Source of the DNA: Candidatus Dadabacteria bacterium
GTDB taxonomy: Bacteria; Desulfobacterota_D; UBA1144; Nemesobacterales; Nemesobacteraceae
Length of the DNA: 64,000 nucleotides
Assembly (NCBI GenBank): GCA_951812735.1
Contig: OX638332.1
Span: 442,732-506,731, forward strand
Direction of reading: 5' to 3'
Positions 39,099 to 49,183 of the stretch are shown here, piece after piece. The translations under genes were made by a program, and so were the position numbers. The notes beneath the pieces are model-generated. The model saw only the letters and a list, made by a program, of their open reading frames with translations, had not been told where the DNA came from and ran no database searches. Position 1 is the first letter of the stretch, and each line of letters starts with the position of its first letter.

Positions 39099-40318
39099 CA
39101 GAAACCCACTGGAAACCCCGAAGCATCAGGGCCGCTGTGGCGCCGTTTGAGAGCCGAGATCGCATCTTTTATGCCCGCGAGCGTCAGGGAAAACATCTTG
39201 CCTTCGTAAAAATCGTTTAACATTCCTATGCTTTCAGTCCACTTCCAGTCATCCCGCGGCACGGGGTTAAGCCACACGGTAGAAGGATATTTCGCCTTTA
39301 CCCTCCCAAGCCATTGCAGGCCGGGCTCGTCGTTGTTGTGCTCAACGCTTCCATTGGGATAAACAAGTTCCCACGGCGACATGGACGCGTCACCGACTAT
39401 AATGCACTTGTAATCGCCGTTGTATTTATTAAGCACCGAGAAGGTAGGTATCTGCTCGCTGAAACGTCTTGCGTTGTCTTTCCACACGGCTTCGTAGATG
39501 CAGTTGTGAAAGTAGTAGAATTCAAGATGCTTGAACTCATGTCTGGCCGCAGAGAAAAGCCTTGAGCAAAGCTCGACATGATCTTCCATTGAGCCTCCGA
39601 CGTCAAAAAACATAAGAACCTTGACGTTGTTTTTCCGCGAGGGGACAAATTCAAGGTCAAGCAGCCCCGCATTTTTCGAAGTCCTGTCAACCGTCCCCTC
39701 AATATCAAGCTCCTCCCCCACCCCTTCTCTTGTGAGAACTCTGAGTTTCCTCAGCGCCATTTTCATGTTCCTCACGTTTAACTCCACCGAATCGTCAAGG
39801 TCGCGAAATTCCCTTTTGTCCCATACCTTAACGGCCCGCCTCTGCCTGCCGCCGTCCTGCCCTATACGAACCCCGGCGGGATTGTAACCGTACGCTCCGT
39901 AAGGCGAAGTGCCCCCAGTGCCTATCCATCTGTTTCCGCCCTGATGGCGTTTTCTCTGTTTCTCGAAAATCTCTCTTAACCTCTCCATCAGTTCCTCAAG
40001 CCCGCCCATGGAACGGATCATTTCCTTATCCTCTTCAGAAAGGACGTTCTCGAAGTTCTTGCGCAGCCACTCAAGCGGAATCTGCATAAACTGCTCGGTA
40101 TCGGCAAGCTGGGCTCCCCTGAAATAAGCGGAGAAAAGCTTGTCAAACCTGTCCAGATGCCGCTCGTCTTTTACCATTACGCAACGGCTTAGATAGTAAA
40201 AATCGGTCGTGTCATAACCGATCACGCCCCGGTCAAGGGCTTCTAGAAAAGTAAGATACTCTTTTAAGGTGACGGGAAATCCGTCGTTTTTAAGCAGCAG
40301 GAAAAAATCAAGAAACAT
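39098..40318 (-). CDS. VWA-domain protein, CoxE-like
   Basis: 406 residues. The N-terminal ~150 residues are helical (FLDFFLLLKNDGFPVTLKEYLTFLEAL). A basic, glycine-rich linker follows, then a von Willebrand A domain from about residue 235 (NVKVLMFFDVGGSMEDHVELCSRLFSA). The usual MIDAS motif DxSxS reads DVGGS, with Gly in the first Ser position. Genes of this type pair with MoxR ATPases, as here (18 bases downstream of one), and the pair is thought to act as a chaperone for metal-cofactor insertion or complex assembly. No CO dehydrogenase is nearby. Confidence 0.86.
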   Translation of the reverse strand: MFLDFFLLLKNDGFPVTLKEYLTFLEALDRGVIGYDTTDFYYLSRCVMVKDERHLDRFDKLFSAYFRGAQLADTEQFMQIPLEWLRKNFENVLSEEDKEMIRSMGGLEELMERLREIFEKQRKRHQGGNRWIGTGGTSPYGAYGYNPAGVRIGQDGGRQRRAVKVWDKREFRDLDDSVELNVRNMKMALRKLRVLTREGVGEELDIEGTVDRTSKNAGLLDLEFVPSRKNNVKVLMFFDVGGSMEDHVELCSRLFSAARHEFKHLEFYYFHNCIYEAVWKDNARRFSEQIPTFSVLNKYNGDYKCIIVGDASMSPWELVYPNGSVEHNNDEPGLQWLGRVKAKYPSTVWLNPVPRDDWKWTESIGMLNDFYEGKMFSLTLAGIKDAISALKRRHSGPDASGFPVGF

Positions 40319-40336
40319 GAACGTATCCCCCGGCCC

Positions 40337-41173
40337 TCACCTTCTGAATCTTCGCCTCATTACCTCAAGCATCTCATAGTCAGCCTCGTTCTTGATAAGT
40401 GCGCCTGAGTATGGCGGGAGACTCTCTTCAAGATCCACTTCAGGGAGCTCCCCGGCGGCCACGCGGTCAGCCGCAAGAAGCTTTATCCAGTCTATAAGTT
40501 CGCTCGTTGAAGGTTTTTTCTTAAGACCCTCGATTTCCCTTACGGAATAAAAAAGCGTAAGCGCGTTATCCATAAGCTTTCGCCCGAGATCCGGGTAATG
40601 CACCTTTACTATTTCCTCAAGAGTCTCGCGATCAGGAAAAGCTATGTAGTGAAAAAAGCACCTTCTTAAAAAAGCGTCGGGAAGTTCCTTTTCGTTATTA
40701 GAAGTAATTATCACTATCACTCTTTTAACCGCCTTTACGGTCCTTTTGAGCTCGTAGCAATAAAACTCCATCTTGTCCAGTTCAAGAAGAAGGTCGTTTG
40801 GAAACTCTATGTCCGCCTTGTCTATCTCGTCAATCAGAAGCACCACCTGTTCGGGGCTCTCAAAAGCCTCCCAGAGCTTTCCCTTCTTTATGTAGTTTGA
40901 AATATCGTTTACCCTCTCGTCCCCGAGCTGTGAGTCGCGAAGCCTGGCGACAGCATCGTATTCGTAAAGACCCTGCTGGGCCGTCGTAGTGGACTTTATA
41001 TGCCAGGTTAGAAGCGACTTTCCAAGTGCCTTTGCGACCTCGAACGCGAGCATGGTCTTACCCGTGCCCGGCTCGCCCTTTACAAGAAGCGGACGCTCAA
41101 GAGTAATGGACGCATTAACGGCTACGGACAAGTCTTTTGTGGCTATGTAATCGCTTGTGCCTTTGAACTTCAT
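40337..41173 (-). CDS. MoxR-family AAA+ ATPase
   Basis: 278 residues. Walker A VKGEPGTGKTMLAFEVAKAL near residue 32, Walker B VVLLIDEIDKADIEFPNDLLLELD near 108, sensor 1 VIVIITSNNEKELPDAFLRRC, all typical of MoxR/CoxD ATPases. It works with the downstream VWA-domain protein as a paired remodelling chaperone. The client is unknown; the neighbouring purU and beta-oxidation genes do not identify it. Confidence 0.9.
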   Translation of the reverse strand: MKFKGTSDYIATKDLSVAVNASITLERPLLVKGEPGTGKTMLAFEVAKALGKSLLTWHIKSTTTAQQGLYEYDAVARLRDSQLGDERVNDISNYIKKGKLWEAFESPEQVVLLIDEIDKADIEFPNDLLLELDKMEFYCYELKRTVKAVKRVIVIITSNNEKELPDAFLRRCFFHYIAFPDRETLEEIVKVHYPDLGRKLMDNALTLFYSVREIEGLKKKPSTSELIDWIKLLAADRVAAGELPEVDLEESLPPYSGALIKNEADYEMLEVMRRRFRR

Positions 41174-41209
41174 TTTTCACCCACCTTCGGGGAACTGCAG
41201 AGACCCCGC

Positions 41210-42079
41210 TTACTTATTGAATACGATTGTCCTGTTTTTGTAAATTAAAATCTCCCGGTTTATATGGGACCAGATCGCGTTTGAGAGAACCAGCTTCTCA
41301 AGATCCTGTCCCTTCCTTATGAGGTCTTCTATCGAATCATCATAATTAACCTTTATGACATCCTGCTCTATTATGGGTCCCGAATCGAGCTCCTCGGTTA
41401 CGTAATGACAGGTCGCTCCGACCACCTTAACCCCTCTCTCGTACGCGGAGTGATAGGGGCGCGCCCCCGGAAAGGCCGGAAGAAAGGAGTGGTGAATATT
41501 GATTATTCTGTTTATGTAATGCGATACGAAACTCCCGGTAAAAATCTGCATATACCTTGCGAGAACTATAAAATCCACATCGTAGCGGCGGATAAGCTCA
41601 AGCTGCTCGGCTTCCACTTCTTCCTTGCTGTCCCCGACGTCTTCGAAAACGTAAAAATCCGCTCCATGAAGACCTGCCACATCCCTGAGATCCGGGTGAT
41701 TGCTTATCACAAGGGGCATCTCAACGTTCCATTCTCTGGCGCGGAGCCTGTAAATTATGTCTGAGAGGCAGTGGGGAAGCTTGGAAACGAAAACCGCCAT
41801 GCGCGGCACGTCCCCAGTGAAGAAAAGCTCGAATTTCATGTCGAATTTTTGCGCCACTTTCTCGCGGAAAATCTCTTCGGTTTCCTCGCGGGAGAGGGTA
41901 AAACCGTTCATCCCCCACTTAGCTCGGATAAAAGTCACCAGATCGGCCGTATCAACGCAATGCTGCAGGGCATGAATATTCCCGCCGTATTCGAATATAA
42001 AGTTGGTGACCGCGCGAACCAGACCAGGACGGTCGGGGGAGTGCACGAGCAAAATTGCTTCTTCCTGTTTTTCCGGCAT
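41210..42079 (-). CDS. purU: Formyltetrahydrofolate deformylase
   Basis: 289 residues. An N-terminal ACT domain (LLVHSPDRPGLVRAVTNFIFEYGGNIHALQ) precedes a formyltransferase-fold catalytic domain with INIHHSFLPAFPGARPYHSAYERGVKVVGATCHYV and DSGPIIEQDVIKV. The conserved Asn/His/Asp triad positions are present. It hydrolyses 10-formyl-THF to formate and THF, balancing one-carbon pools and supplying formate for purine synthesis. GlyA or purT partners are not nearby. Confidence 0.94.
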   Translation of the reverse strand: MPEKQEEAILLVHSPDRPGLVRAVTNFIFEYGGNIHALQHCVDTADLVTFIRAKWGMNGFTLSREETEEIFREKVAQKFDMKFELFFTGDVPRMAVFVSKLPHCLSDIIYRLRAREWNVEMPLVISNHPDLRDVAGLHGADFYVFEDVGDSKEEVEAEQLELIRRYDVDFIVLARYMQIFTGSFVSHYINRIINIHHSFLPAFPGARPYHSAYERGVKVVGATCHYVTEELDSGPIIEQDVIKVNYDDSIEDLIRKGQDLEKLVLSNAIWSHINREILIYKNRTIVFNK

Positions 42080-42128
42080 TTTTAGTTGAGAACCGTTTCC
42101 TGGTTTTTCATAGCTCCCGCCCGTAAGG

Positions 42129-42617
42129 CTACGACCAAGGCTCCTTGTAGTAGTAGGTAAAGTTAGCGACTTTCGGTCGTTCCGTCCAACCCTTTTTTTC
42201 GTAAAAGCCCCGCAGATACGACGGTTTGTCCTTACCGTTGGTCACCATAAGACGGTAGACATCTCTTTCTTTGCCCTCTTCCATAACCGCCTCGATAAGA
42301 CGGCTTCCCGCCCCCATGCCGCCTGCCGAGGGGCTGACGAACAGGTCCGAAACATAGCCCTCATAGCTTCCGAGCATCACAAACGGTACCCAGTGAACGG
42401 TGGTGAACCCGAGAACCCTGCCCCCGGGGTCGCAAGCCACGTACATAGTGTGCCCTTCCGGATCCCCGCCGGCCCGCAGTATCAGGTCCCGAATAGGGGA
42501 TGACACTTCCTCAAGCGAAAGAGAATTTCTCCTCTCAGACCAGCCGATATCCCTCAGTATCAGGGCCATCGCCTCTGCGTCATCGCCTACAGCTTTTCTT
42601 ACGGTGATCTTTTTCAA
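42129..42617 (-). CDS. GNAT-family N-acetyltransferase
   Basis: 162 residues. The acetyl-CoA-binding motif A is VSDLFVSPSAGGMGAGSRLIEAVMEEGKERDVYRLMVTNG, with the G-x-G/A pyrophosphate loop slightly altered (GGMGAGS). It is followed by YLRGFYEKKGWTE, the usual C-terminal strand-helix. The substrate cannot be predicted. It lies 23 bases after the second crotonase gene in the same minus-strand run. Confidence 0.85.
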   Translation of the reverse strand: MKKITVRKAVGDDAEAMALILRDIGWSERRNSLSLEEVSSPIRDLILRAGGDPEGHTMYVACDPGGRVLGFTTVHWVPFVMLGSYEGYVSDLFVSPSAGGMGAGSRLIEAVMEEGKERDVYRLMVTNGKDKPSYLRGFYEKKGWTERPKVANFTYYYKEPWS

Positions 42618-42640
42618 AGTTCTTCCCGTAACAGCATTGA

Positions 42641-43414
42641 TTATTTCTTTTTTCCCAGAGTCTTAACCAAAGCCCCGAGGCTCTCCAAAACCCCCTGACT
42701 GCGCAGAATTCCCGGAAGCTCCCGGTCAAGCTCGGCGCAGGCTCCCTCCATGTTGGCCACGGTCTCACGGCGAAGGGCCGTTTTAGAAAAAGCGTAGCCG
42801 GGGATAAGCGACGGGCCGTATTGTCCCGCGAAATCAATACAGTGAGAAAGAAGCTTGTCCGCTTCACGGCTCTCATCGAAAAAACCGAGTCTGACAGCGT
42901 CGCGCGGTTCGTAAAGAAAACCGGTTGTCATGACTTGCTGCGCAATTGCCGTACCCAGCACGTAAAGCACGATCTGAGCTATGGCCGAGGGAACGGGAAA
43001 ACCTATGGTGATTTCATTAAGGCCGAACCTTACCCCTGAATCAACGCATACCCTGTAATCGCAGCAAAGCGCGAGTATGAGTCCACCGGCTATCGCATGG
43101 CCGTTTACCGCCGCCACAACCGGTCTTTCATAAGTGAAAACCCGAAGCAGAGCCCCGCGAAAACGCTTGTACCACTGCCAAATCTCCTCTTCATCTCCGT
43201 TAGAAAAAAGCGAAAGGTGGTACTTAAGGTCAAGACCCGCGGAAAAAGCTCTCTGTGATGAAGTAAGTACCACGGGGCTTTCTGTATGGGCGCTTTCAAG
43301 CGTCGCAAAAGCCTCGTCGAGATCGCTGAAAAAATCCTCGTTCATGACGTTCATCAAATTTGAGTTCATGTGCACGACCGCAACGTCGCCTGTTCTTTCG
43401 ATTTCCCAGCTCAT
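42641..43414 (-). CDS. Enoyl-CoA hydratase/isomerase family protein (second crotonase)
   Basis: 257 residues, crotonase fold. The oxyanion-hole segments are SQRAFSAGLDLKYHL near residue 55 and AVNGHAIAGGLILALCCDYRV near 103. The catalytic-loop region RFGLNEITIGFPVP has Glu at the first acid position but lacks the standard second Glu (ELGLFPG-type), so isomerase or other crotonase chemistry is as likely as hydration. It is separate from the main beta-oxidation operon by glnS and redox genes. Confidence 0.85.
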   Translation of the reverse strand: MSWEIERTGDVAVVHMNSNLMNVMNEDFFSDLDEAFATLESAHTESPVVLTSSQRAFSAGLDLKYHLSLFSNGDEEEIWQWYKRFRGALLRVFTYERPVVAAVNGHAIAGGLILALCCDYRVCVDSGVRFGLNEITIGFPVPSAIAQIVLYVLGTAIAQQVMTTGFLYEPRDAVRLGFFDESREADKLLSHCIDFAGQYGPSLIPGYAFSKTALRRETVANMEGACAELDRELPGILRSQGVLESLGALVKTLGKKK

Positions 43415-43444
43415 AATTTTTCTCCATCCACGCGGAAGCTTAAA

Positions 43445-45145
43445 TTAACCCACTTTACCGCCCGATTGACGGCTCCACGAATCCCTCAGGGAAACCGTCC
43501 TGTTAAAAACTGGCGCGCCGGACACCGAATCAACGGAATCAAGTACGAAATATCCCTTCCTTTCAAACTGGCAGTTAATATCCCCGGCACAGTCCCCAAG
43601 AGCCGGTTCGGCCGCGCAGTTCTCAAGTATCCGGAGGGAATCCGGATTCAGGAACTCGGTAAACTCTCTTTGCTTATCAGCCATTGGGTTGGGAACGGTA
43701 AAAAGTCTGTCGTAGAGCCTGACGGTCACCCTCGAAGCGCTTTTCGCGCTGACCCAGTGTATAGTGCCTCTTACTTTCCTTCCATCAGGCGCGCTCCCGC
43801 CTCTTGTGTCAGGGTCGTATTCACAGTGAACCTCGGTTACTTCACCGGTTGCCGGGTCGCGCTCAAAGCCCACGCACCTTACTATGTAAGCATAGCGCAG
43901 GCGCACTTCGGAACCTGGGGAGAGCCTGTAGAACTTTTTCGGCGGATCTTCCATGAAATCATCTCTTTCAATGAAAAGCTCCCTTGAAAACGGCACCTTC
44001 CTTTTTCCCATGGAGGGGTCTTCCGGGTTGTTTACCGCGTCGAGTTCCTCTTCTTTGCCCTCGGGATAATTGACTATCACCACTTTCAGCGGGTCAAGCA
44101 CCACCATCATCCTTTGCGCCCTCCTGTTAAGGTCTTCCCTGACGCTGTGTTCGAGAAGCTCCATGTCTATAACGCTGTCCTGTTTCGTGATGCCTATTTT
44201 TCGGCAGAAATCCTTTATCGACTCAGGCGTGTATCCCCTTCTGCGCAGCCCCGAGATTGTGGGCATCCTGGGGTCATCCCAGCCGCTTACGAACCCCTCG
44301 GAAACAAGCTTCATGAGGTTTCTTTTGCTAAGAACCGTGTAACTGAGGTTAAGCCTGGCAAACTCTATCTGCCGGGAATGGAATATGCCGAGCTGGGCGA
44401 TAAACCAGTCGTAAAGAGGCCGGTGATCCTCAAACTCAAGAGTACAGAGTGAATGGGTGATGCCCTCAATTGAATCACTCTGTCCGTGCGCCCAGTCATA
44501 CATCGGATAAATAGACCAGGAATCCTTGGTGCGGGGATGGGACTTTTTCATTATCCGGTACATGACCGGATCGCGCATGTTCATGTTGCCAGAAGCCATG
44601 TCTATTTTGGCCCGCAGAACATACTGTCCATCGTCGAAATCCCCGTTCCTCATCGCTTGGAAAAGTCTCAGATTCTCTTCAACCGATCTTTCCCTTGAAG
44701 GACTCTCCCTCCCGGGTTCTGAAAGCGTTCCCCTGTATTCTCTTATTTCCTCAGCGCTCAGGTCATCCACGTAGGCTTTCCCCTCACCTATCAGTTGCAG
44801 GGCGTATTCATAGAGCTGCTCGAAATAGTCCGAGGCGTAATAAATTCTGTCTTCCCAGTCAAACCCCAGCCATCTGACATCCTCTTTTATGGCCTCTTCA
44901 TACTCGATGTCTTCCTTTGAGGGATTGGTGTCGTCAAAGCGGAGGTTGCACTCTCCGCCGAATTCCTCGGCGATACCGAAATTAAGACATATGGATTTCG
45001 CATGGCCGATATGGAGGTATCCGTTGGGCTCGGGCGGAAAACGGGTAACGGGCTTTTTGATGCCGGATTCGAGATCACTCCTTATCCTGGCCCTTATGAA
45101 ATCTTCAGACTCTGAATATCCGTTGTTATCCGCCTTCGGTTTCAT
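43445..45145 (-). CDS. glnS: Glutaminyl-tRNA synthetase
   Basis: 566 residues. Class I synthetase with HIGH motif [22 protein letters not shown] near residue 40. The KMSKS-equivalent is [13 protein letters not shown] near 270, as in GlnRS rather than GluRS. Two C-terminal anticodon-binding beta barrels follow ([18 protein letters not shown], then [25 protein letters not shown]). It charges tRNA-Gln directly, so this lineage need not rely on the GatCAB transamidation route. Confidence 0.96.
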   Translation of the reverse strand: MKPKADNNGYSESEDFIRARIRSDLESGIKKPVTRFPPEPNGYLHIGHAKSICLNFGIAEEFGGECNLRFDDTNPSKEDIEYEEAIKEDVRWLGFDWEDRIYYASDYFEQLYEYALQLIGEGKAYVDDLSAEEIREYRGTLSEPGRESPSRERSVEENLRLFQAMRNGDFDDGQYVLRAKIDMASGNMNMRDPVMYRIMKKSHPRTKDSWSIYPMYDWAHGQSDSIEGITHSLCTLEFEDHRPLYDWFIAQLGIFHSRQIEFARLNLSYTVLSKRNLMKLVSEGFVSGWDDPRMPTISGLRRRGYTPESIKDFCRKIGITKQDSVIDMELLEHSVREDLNRRAQRMMVVLDPLKVVIVNYPEGKEEELDAVNNPEDPSMGKRKVPFSRELFIERDDFMEDPPKKFYRLSPGSEVRLRYAYIVRCVGFERDPATGEVTEVHCEYDPDTRGGSAPDGRKVRGTIHWVSAKSASRVTVRLYDRLFTVPNPMADKQREFTEFLNPDSLRILENCAAEPALGDCAGDINCQFERKGYFVLDSVDSVSGAPVFNRTVSLRDSWSRQSGGKVG

Positions 45146-45217
45146 GATTACACCCGATGATATTCACCGAACGAGAGAATGGAATTTTGGGCAATTCCCC
45201 GTGGCGGGAAAAACCCA

Positions 45218-45772
45218 CTATTTCCATTTTATGTTGCACCCGATGCTCGGAATCTGCTCCCAGTCAACCGCTTCGCCCGCTACAATGGAGTCGAGTGCCA
45301 TTCTCATATCTTTTCCAGTAACCGGTTTTCCGTTTCCGGGTCTTGAGTCGTCAAACTGTCCCCTGTAAACACACTTAAGGGCCCGGTCGTAAACGAAAAA
45401 GTCAGGAGTGCAGGCGGCATCATAGGCCTTGGCAACTTCCTGGGTCTCATCAAACAGGTAAGGAAACTTATATCCCTTTTCCTCAGCGACTTCCTTCATT
45501 TTCTCGGGAGAATCATCAGGGTAGTTCTCAACGTCGTTTGAATTTATTGCTACAAAGGAAACCCCTTTGGGGATGTACTCGTCGGCAACTTCTACCAGTC
45601 CATCCTGCAGATGCTTTACGTAAGGACAGTGGTTGCATATGAACATAAGCACCGTAGCCACATCCGACTTAAGGTCACCAAGCGACAGCTCGCTTCCGCT
45701 TACGACATCCGGCAAGCGGAAATCAGGAGCCTCGCTCCCCAAGGGAATCATAGTTGATAAAGTCTTAACCAT
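45218..45772 (-). CDS. Thioredoxin-fold AhpC/TSA-type redoxin
   Basis: 184 residues. It begins with GSEAPDFRLPDVVSG and has VLMFICNHCPYVKHLQDGLVEVADEY, with a CxxC (CNHC) in the peroxiredoxin/ResA-like position. YLFDETQEVAKAYDAACTPDFFVYDRALKCVYRGQFDDSRPGNG follows. This common uncharacterised group resembles thioredoxin-like peroxidases or disulfide reductases and has no signal peptide, so it is cytoplasmic. It is 26 bases downstream of the CDGSH gene. Confidence 0.88.
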   Translation of the reverse strand: MVKTLSTMIPLGSEAPDFRLPDVVSGSELSLGDLKSDVATVLMFICNHCPYVKHLQDGLVEVADEYIPKGVSFVAINSNDVENYPDDSPEKMKEVAEEKGYKFPYLFDETQEVAKAYDAACTPDFFVYDRALKCVYRGQFDDSRPGNGKPVTGKDMRMALDSIVAGEAVDWEQIPSIGCNIKWK

Positions 45773-45797
45773 TTTTTATGTTCTCCGGATTTTTAAG

Positions 45798-46208
45798 CTA
45801 CTTGTCAGTGAAGCCGATCCGTTTGTGCGAACCGTCGCAAAACGGCTTGTTCTCAGAGGCTCCGCAGCGGCAGAGGTAGTAAGGGTCATCCGCAGAGAGT
45901 CCCAAATCATCCTCAACGCAAAGGTCAGTATCCCCGCAAACTTCGTAGGGACCGTCCCCAAGAGACCTTACAACCGCATCCCCTTCCTTGCCGGGGGCAG
46001 AGGACTCCGCAGGGGAAAGACTGCTCTTAAAACCCGCCCCTTTATGGGAGCCGTCACAAAACGGCTTGTTCCCAGAAGCTCCGCAGCGGCAAAGAGCGAT
46101 TTTCTTTTTTACGGCAAGCTCTTCACCGTCCCCACCTTCAAGTGACCGCAGGTTGCTTACAATCAGCGGCCCGTCATTCATGACTTCTATTTTGGCTTTT
46201 TCGCTCAT
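45798..46208 (-). CDS. Twin CDGSH iron-sulfur domain protein
   Basis: 136 residues with two CDGSH motifs, CRCGASGNKPFCDGSH near residues 41-56 and CRCGASENKPFCDGSH near 112-127. Each would bind a [2Fe-2S] cluster with three Cys and one His. A MNDGPLIVSNLRSLEGGDGEE segment precedes the first; this belongs to the larger bacterial CDGSH proteins. It is presumably an electron carrier or redox sensor in the cytoplasm. It stands between the thiolase and redoxin genes, in line with a redox role beside fatty-acid oxidation. Confidence 0.9.
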   Translation of the reverse strand: MSEKAKIEVMNDGPLIVSNLRSLEGGDGEELAVKKKIALCRCGASGNKPFCDGSHKGAGFKSSLSPAESSAPGKEGDAVVRSLGDGPYEVCGDTDLCVEDDLGLSADDPYYLCRCGASENKPFCDGSHKRIGFTDK

Positions 46209-46282
46209 ATCAAGATCTTAGTTAAACCAATCCACTATCCTTAGACAGTGTCATTTACGGTCTGGAATCAGATTGTCTGAGT

Positions 46283-47473
46283 TTACATCTTTTCGACAAC
46301 CATTGCTATACCCATACCGCCCCCCATGCACAAAGAAACCATCCCGTATCCTCCGGGGCGAACATTCTCAAACTCATGAAGGAGTTTCACAAGCAGTACG
46401 GCTCCCGTGGCCCCCACCGGGTGCCCGAGGGCTATAGCTCCGCCGTTTACGTTTAACTTCTCCCCCGCAATGGGAAAATCGCTCAGTACTGCGAGGGACT
46501 GCGCCGCGAAGGCTTCATTGAGTTCAACCAGATCGATATCGTCAATTCCGAGCTCGGCCCTGTCAAGAGCCATGCGCATTGCCGGAACCGGACCGATTCC
46601 CATGATCGAGGGATCAACGCCGGAAATCGCGTAGGATTTAATCGACGCGAGGGGATTCAGGCCCAGTTTCTCCGCCTTGCTCTCCGACGTTACGATCAAG
46701 GCAGCAGCGCCATCGTTAATACCCGAGGAGTTCGCCGCAGTTACCGTACCGTCTTTCCTGAAAACCGGTCTTAACTCCGAGATCTTCTCAAGCGTAACGT
46801 CTGGCCTCGGGTGCTCGTCAGTGTCAAACTGAACAAAGCTGCCCCTTCTCCCAGGAACGGACACCGGAACAATCTGTGAGGTGAATTTCCCGCTTTCCAC
46901 TGCGGCTTTGGCCTTCACCTGGCTCGAGTAAGCGAACTCGTCCTGGCTCTCCCTTGATATTTCATATTTCTCCGCGAGGTTCTCGGCCGTAACGCCCATG
47001 TGGTAGTCGTTAAACGCGTCCCAAAGCGCGTCACACAGCATTCCGTCTACAAGTTCATCGGAAGGCGTTGACATCTTGTATCCCCACCTGGCTTTCCTAA
47101 GATAGAAGGGAGCCGTGCTCATATTCTCCATACCTCCCGCCACAACGCATTCGCAGTCACCTGATTTTATGGCCTGGGCGGCACTTACAACGGACTGAAG
47201 GCCCGAACCGCACACCCTGTTAATGGTGATCGCGGGGGTTTCGACTCTTAGTCCGGAATTAACCGATACCTGTCTTGCCGGATTCTGACCCAGCCCCGCC
47301 CCGAGTATGTTGCCCATTATGCAGTCATCTATTTGTTCTGGCGGTACAGCCGTTCTGTTTATGATCTCTTTGACGACCGTCGTCCCAAGATCGATCGCCG
47401 AGACATCCTTAAGCATTCCTCCAAACGTCCCTATCGCGGTTCTAAGAGGCTCTGAAAGCACGATTTTTTCCAT
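46283..47473 (-). CDS. Acetyl-CoA acetyltransferase (thiolase)
   Basis: 396 residues, normal thiolase length. The nucleophilic Cys is in [20 protein letters not shown] near residue 88. The C-terminal active-site motifs are [18 protein letters not shown] (His near 350) and [18 protein letters not shown] (Cys near 380). It either cleaves 3-ketoacyl-CoA or condenses two acetyl-CoA. Its place directly after crotonase, 3-hydroxyacyl-CoA dehydrogenase and acyl-CoA dehydrogenase indicates short-chain beta-oxidation or butyryl-CoA metabolism. It starts 3 bases after the crotonase stop. Confidence 0.95.
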   Translation of the reverse strand: MEKIVLSEPLRTAIGTFGGMLKDVSAIDLGTTVVKEIINRTAVPPEQIDDCIMGNILGAGLGQNPARQVSVNSGLRVETPAITINRVCGSGLQSVVSAAQAIKSGDCECVVAGGMENMSTAPFYLRKARWGYKMSTPSDELVDGMLCDALWDAFNDYHMGVTAENLAEKYEISRESQDEFAYSSQVKAKAAVESGKFTSQIVPVSVPGRRGSFVQFDTDEHPRPDVTLEKISELRPVFRKDGTVTAANSSGINDGAAALIVTSESKAEKLGLNPLASIKSYAISGVDPSIMGIGPVPAMRMALDRAELGIDDIDLVELNEAFAAQSLAVLSDFPIAGEKLNVNGGAIALGHPVGATGAVLLVKLLHEFENVRPGGYGMVSLCMGGGMGIAMVVEKM

Positions 47474-47475
47474 TG

Positions 47476-48258
47476 CTACTCTCCTTTGAACTCAGCCGTC
47501 CTCTTCTCGACAAACGCACTCATTCCCTCAACCCTGTCATAAGAATCAAAACACTCGAATCCCGTTTCCATCTCGTACGCGAGTCCTTCGGAAAGTCCCG
47601 TCTCGGATCCCTGATTTATCGCTTTTTTGGCGTAACTGACGGCAAGCGGACTGTTGCTCGCGATCTGCTGGGCTATTTTCATAACCTCATCCATAAGTTC
47701 TTCCTGCTCTACTACCTTATCCACAAGCCCGAGGGCAAACGCTTCGGCGGCGGCAACCATCTCCCCGGTAAAGATCAGTTTCTTGGTTCTTCCAGGTCCT
47801 ATAAGCCTGGTTGATCTCTGGGTTCCTCCCCAGCAGGGAAAAAGACCAAGCTTGGTTTCGGGAAAACCCACGCGGGCATTTTCAGAAGCGACTCTTATAT
47901 CGCATGCAAGCGCAAGTTCAAGTCCTCCTCCCAAGGCATATCCGTTTATCGCGGCTATAACCGCGAAAGATGCCTGCTCCAGATAGTCAAAAGCTCCTCT
48001 GCCCAAGGCACAGTAATCCTTGAACTCATCCGTCGTCATTTGACTCATCTGCCTTACGTCGGCCCCGGCGACAAAAGCTTTTTTCCCGGCTCCAGTGACA
48101 ACCAGCACCTTTATGTTCTCCTCGGGCAGCTGCTCGGTTACAAGTTTATGGATCTGGCCTATGGTGTCAGGATTAAGAACGTTCATAGATCTCTCTCTGT
48201 TAATCGTCAATACGCCTACCCCGTTATCATCCTTCTCAAACAAAAGATCCTCGTACAT
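47476..48258 (-). CDS. Enoyl-CoA hydratase (crotonase)
   Basis: 260 residues. Oxyanion-hole segments GAGKKAFVAGADVRQMSQM near residue 62 and AINGYALGGGLELALACDIRVASENARVGFPETKLGLFPCWGGTQRSTRLIG carry both expected Glu residues (in E-L-A-L and P-E-T). This makes it a true hydratase, adding water to trans-2-enoyl-CoA. It lies in a four-gene operon: acyl-CoA dehydrogenase, 3-hydroxyacyl-CoA dehydrogenase, this gene and thiolase, with gaps of 47, 11 and 2 bases. Confidence 0.94.
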   Translation of the reverse strand: MYEDLLFEKDDNGVGVLTINRERSMNVLNPDTIGQIHKLVTEQLPEENIKVLVVTGAGKKAFVAGADVRQMSQMTTDEFKDYCALGRGAFDYLEQASFAVIAAINGYALGGGLELALACDIRVASENARVGFPETKLGLFPCWGGTQRSTRLIGPGRTKKLIFTGEMVAAAEAFALGLVDKVVEQEELMDEVMKIAQQIASNSPLAVSYAKKAINQGSETGLSEGLAYEMETGFECFDSYDRVEGMSAFVEKRTAEFKGE

Positions 48259-48269
48259 TTATGCCTCCT

Positions 48270-49136
48270 TTACCTTCTTCCGTATTCAAAAAAACCTTTT
48301 CCCGTTTTTCTGCCAAGATGCCCCGCCCTTACCATCTCCTTAAGCAGCGGAGCGGGTCTGAACTTGGGGTCTCCATATTCTGTGTATAGAACGTTAAGTA
48401 CGCTCAAGGTGACATCAAGCCCTATAAGGTCCGCAAGCGCAAGTGGCCCTATGGGATGATTCGCTCCAAGTTTCAGGGCGTTATCGATCTCCGGCGCCGT
48501 GGCAATACCTTCGTCAAACACAAAAATCGCCTCGTTTATCAGCGGAAGCAGTATCCTGTTTACAACGAATCCCGCCCTGTCTTTTGCCGCAACAGGGTGT
48601 TTGTCGAGGTCCCGCGCGAATTCCATCGCCTGCTCAAGGGTCTCGGTGGATGTCTTCGCGGTATTGATTACCTCGACCAGCTTCATTACCGGCGCGGGAT
48701 TAAAGAAGTGAATCCCAACAACTCTCTCGGGCCTTGAGGTGCTCATGGCAAGCTCAGTAACGGACAGGGTCGAGGTATTGGTGGCAATAATCGCGCTTTG
48801 TTCGGTGTTTTCCTCGATTTTAGCGAAAACCGCCTTTTTAAGGCCCATATCCTCGCTTGCCGCCTCAATCACGATATCCGCGTCGCTAAAATCGCCGTAG
48901 TCTTCGGTCGGGTGAATCCTGGAGACAATCAAGGGGATCTGTTCCTCGTCGATTTTGCCTCTTCGCGCCAGTCTGCCAAGGTTCTTTTCTATTTTCCCGA
49001 CCGCGCTTTCCGCAATACCTCTTTCAATATCTAAAAGGACAACGTTTTTTTCCGCTGAGGCGACAAGTTCGGCTATACCCGAACCCATCGTTCCCGCCCC
49101 TACGATGCCTACGGTGTTTGTGTTTGACTCAGACAT
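48270..49136 (-). CDS. 3-Hydroxybutyryl-CoA dehydrogenase
   Basis: 288 residues, single-domain HBD without a fused crotonase. The NAD site GIVGAGTMGSGIAELVASAEKNVVLLDIE is at the start. The catalytic His is in VGIHFFNPAPVMKLVEVINTAKTS near 138, and the C-terminal domain has DRAGFVVNRILLPLINEAI and GANHPIGPLALADLIGLD. It oxidises 3-hydroxyacyl-CoA with NAD(P). Second gene of the beta-oxidation operon. Confidence 0.95.
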   Translation of the reverse strand: MSESNTNTVGIVGAGTMGSGIAELVASAEKNVVLLDIERGIAESAVGKIEKNLGRLARRGKIDEEQIPLIVSRIHPTEDYGDFSDADIVIEAASEDMGLKKAVFAKIEENTEQSAIIATNTSTLSVTELAMSTSRPERVVGIHFFNPAPVMKLVEVINTAKTSTETLEQAMEFARDLDKHPVAAKDRAGFVVNRILLPLINEAIFVFDEGIATAPEIDNALKLGANHPIGPLALADLIGLDVTLSVLNVLYTEYGDPKFRPAPLLKEMVRAGHLGRKTGKGFFEYGRR

Positions 49137-49183
49137 GCTTTTGCCTCTGCTTGAAATAGTTATGAATGGGGAATTATACCACC

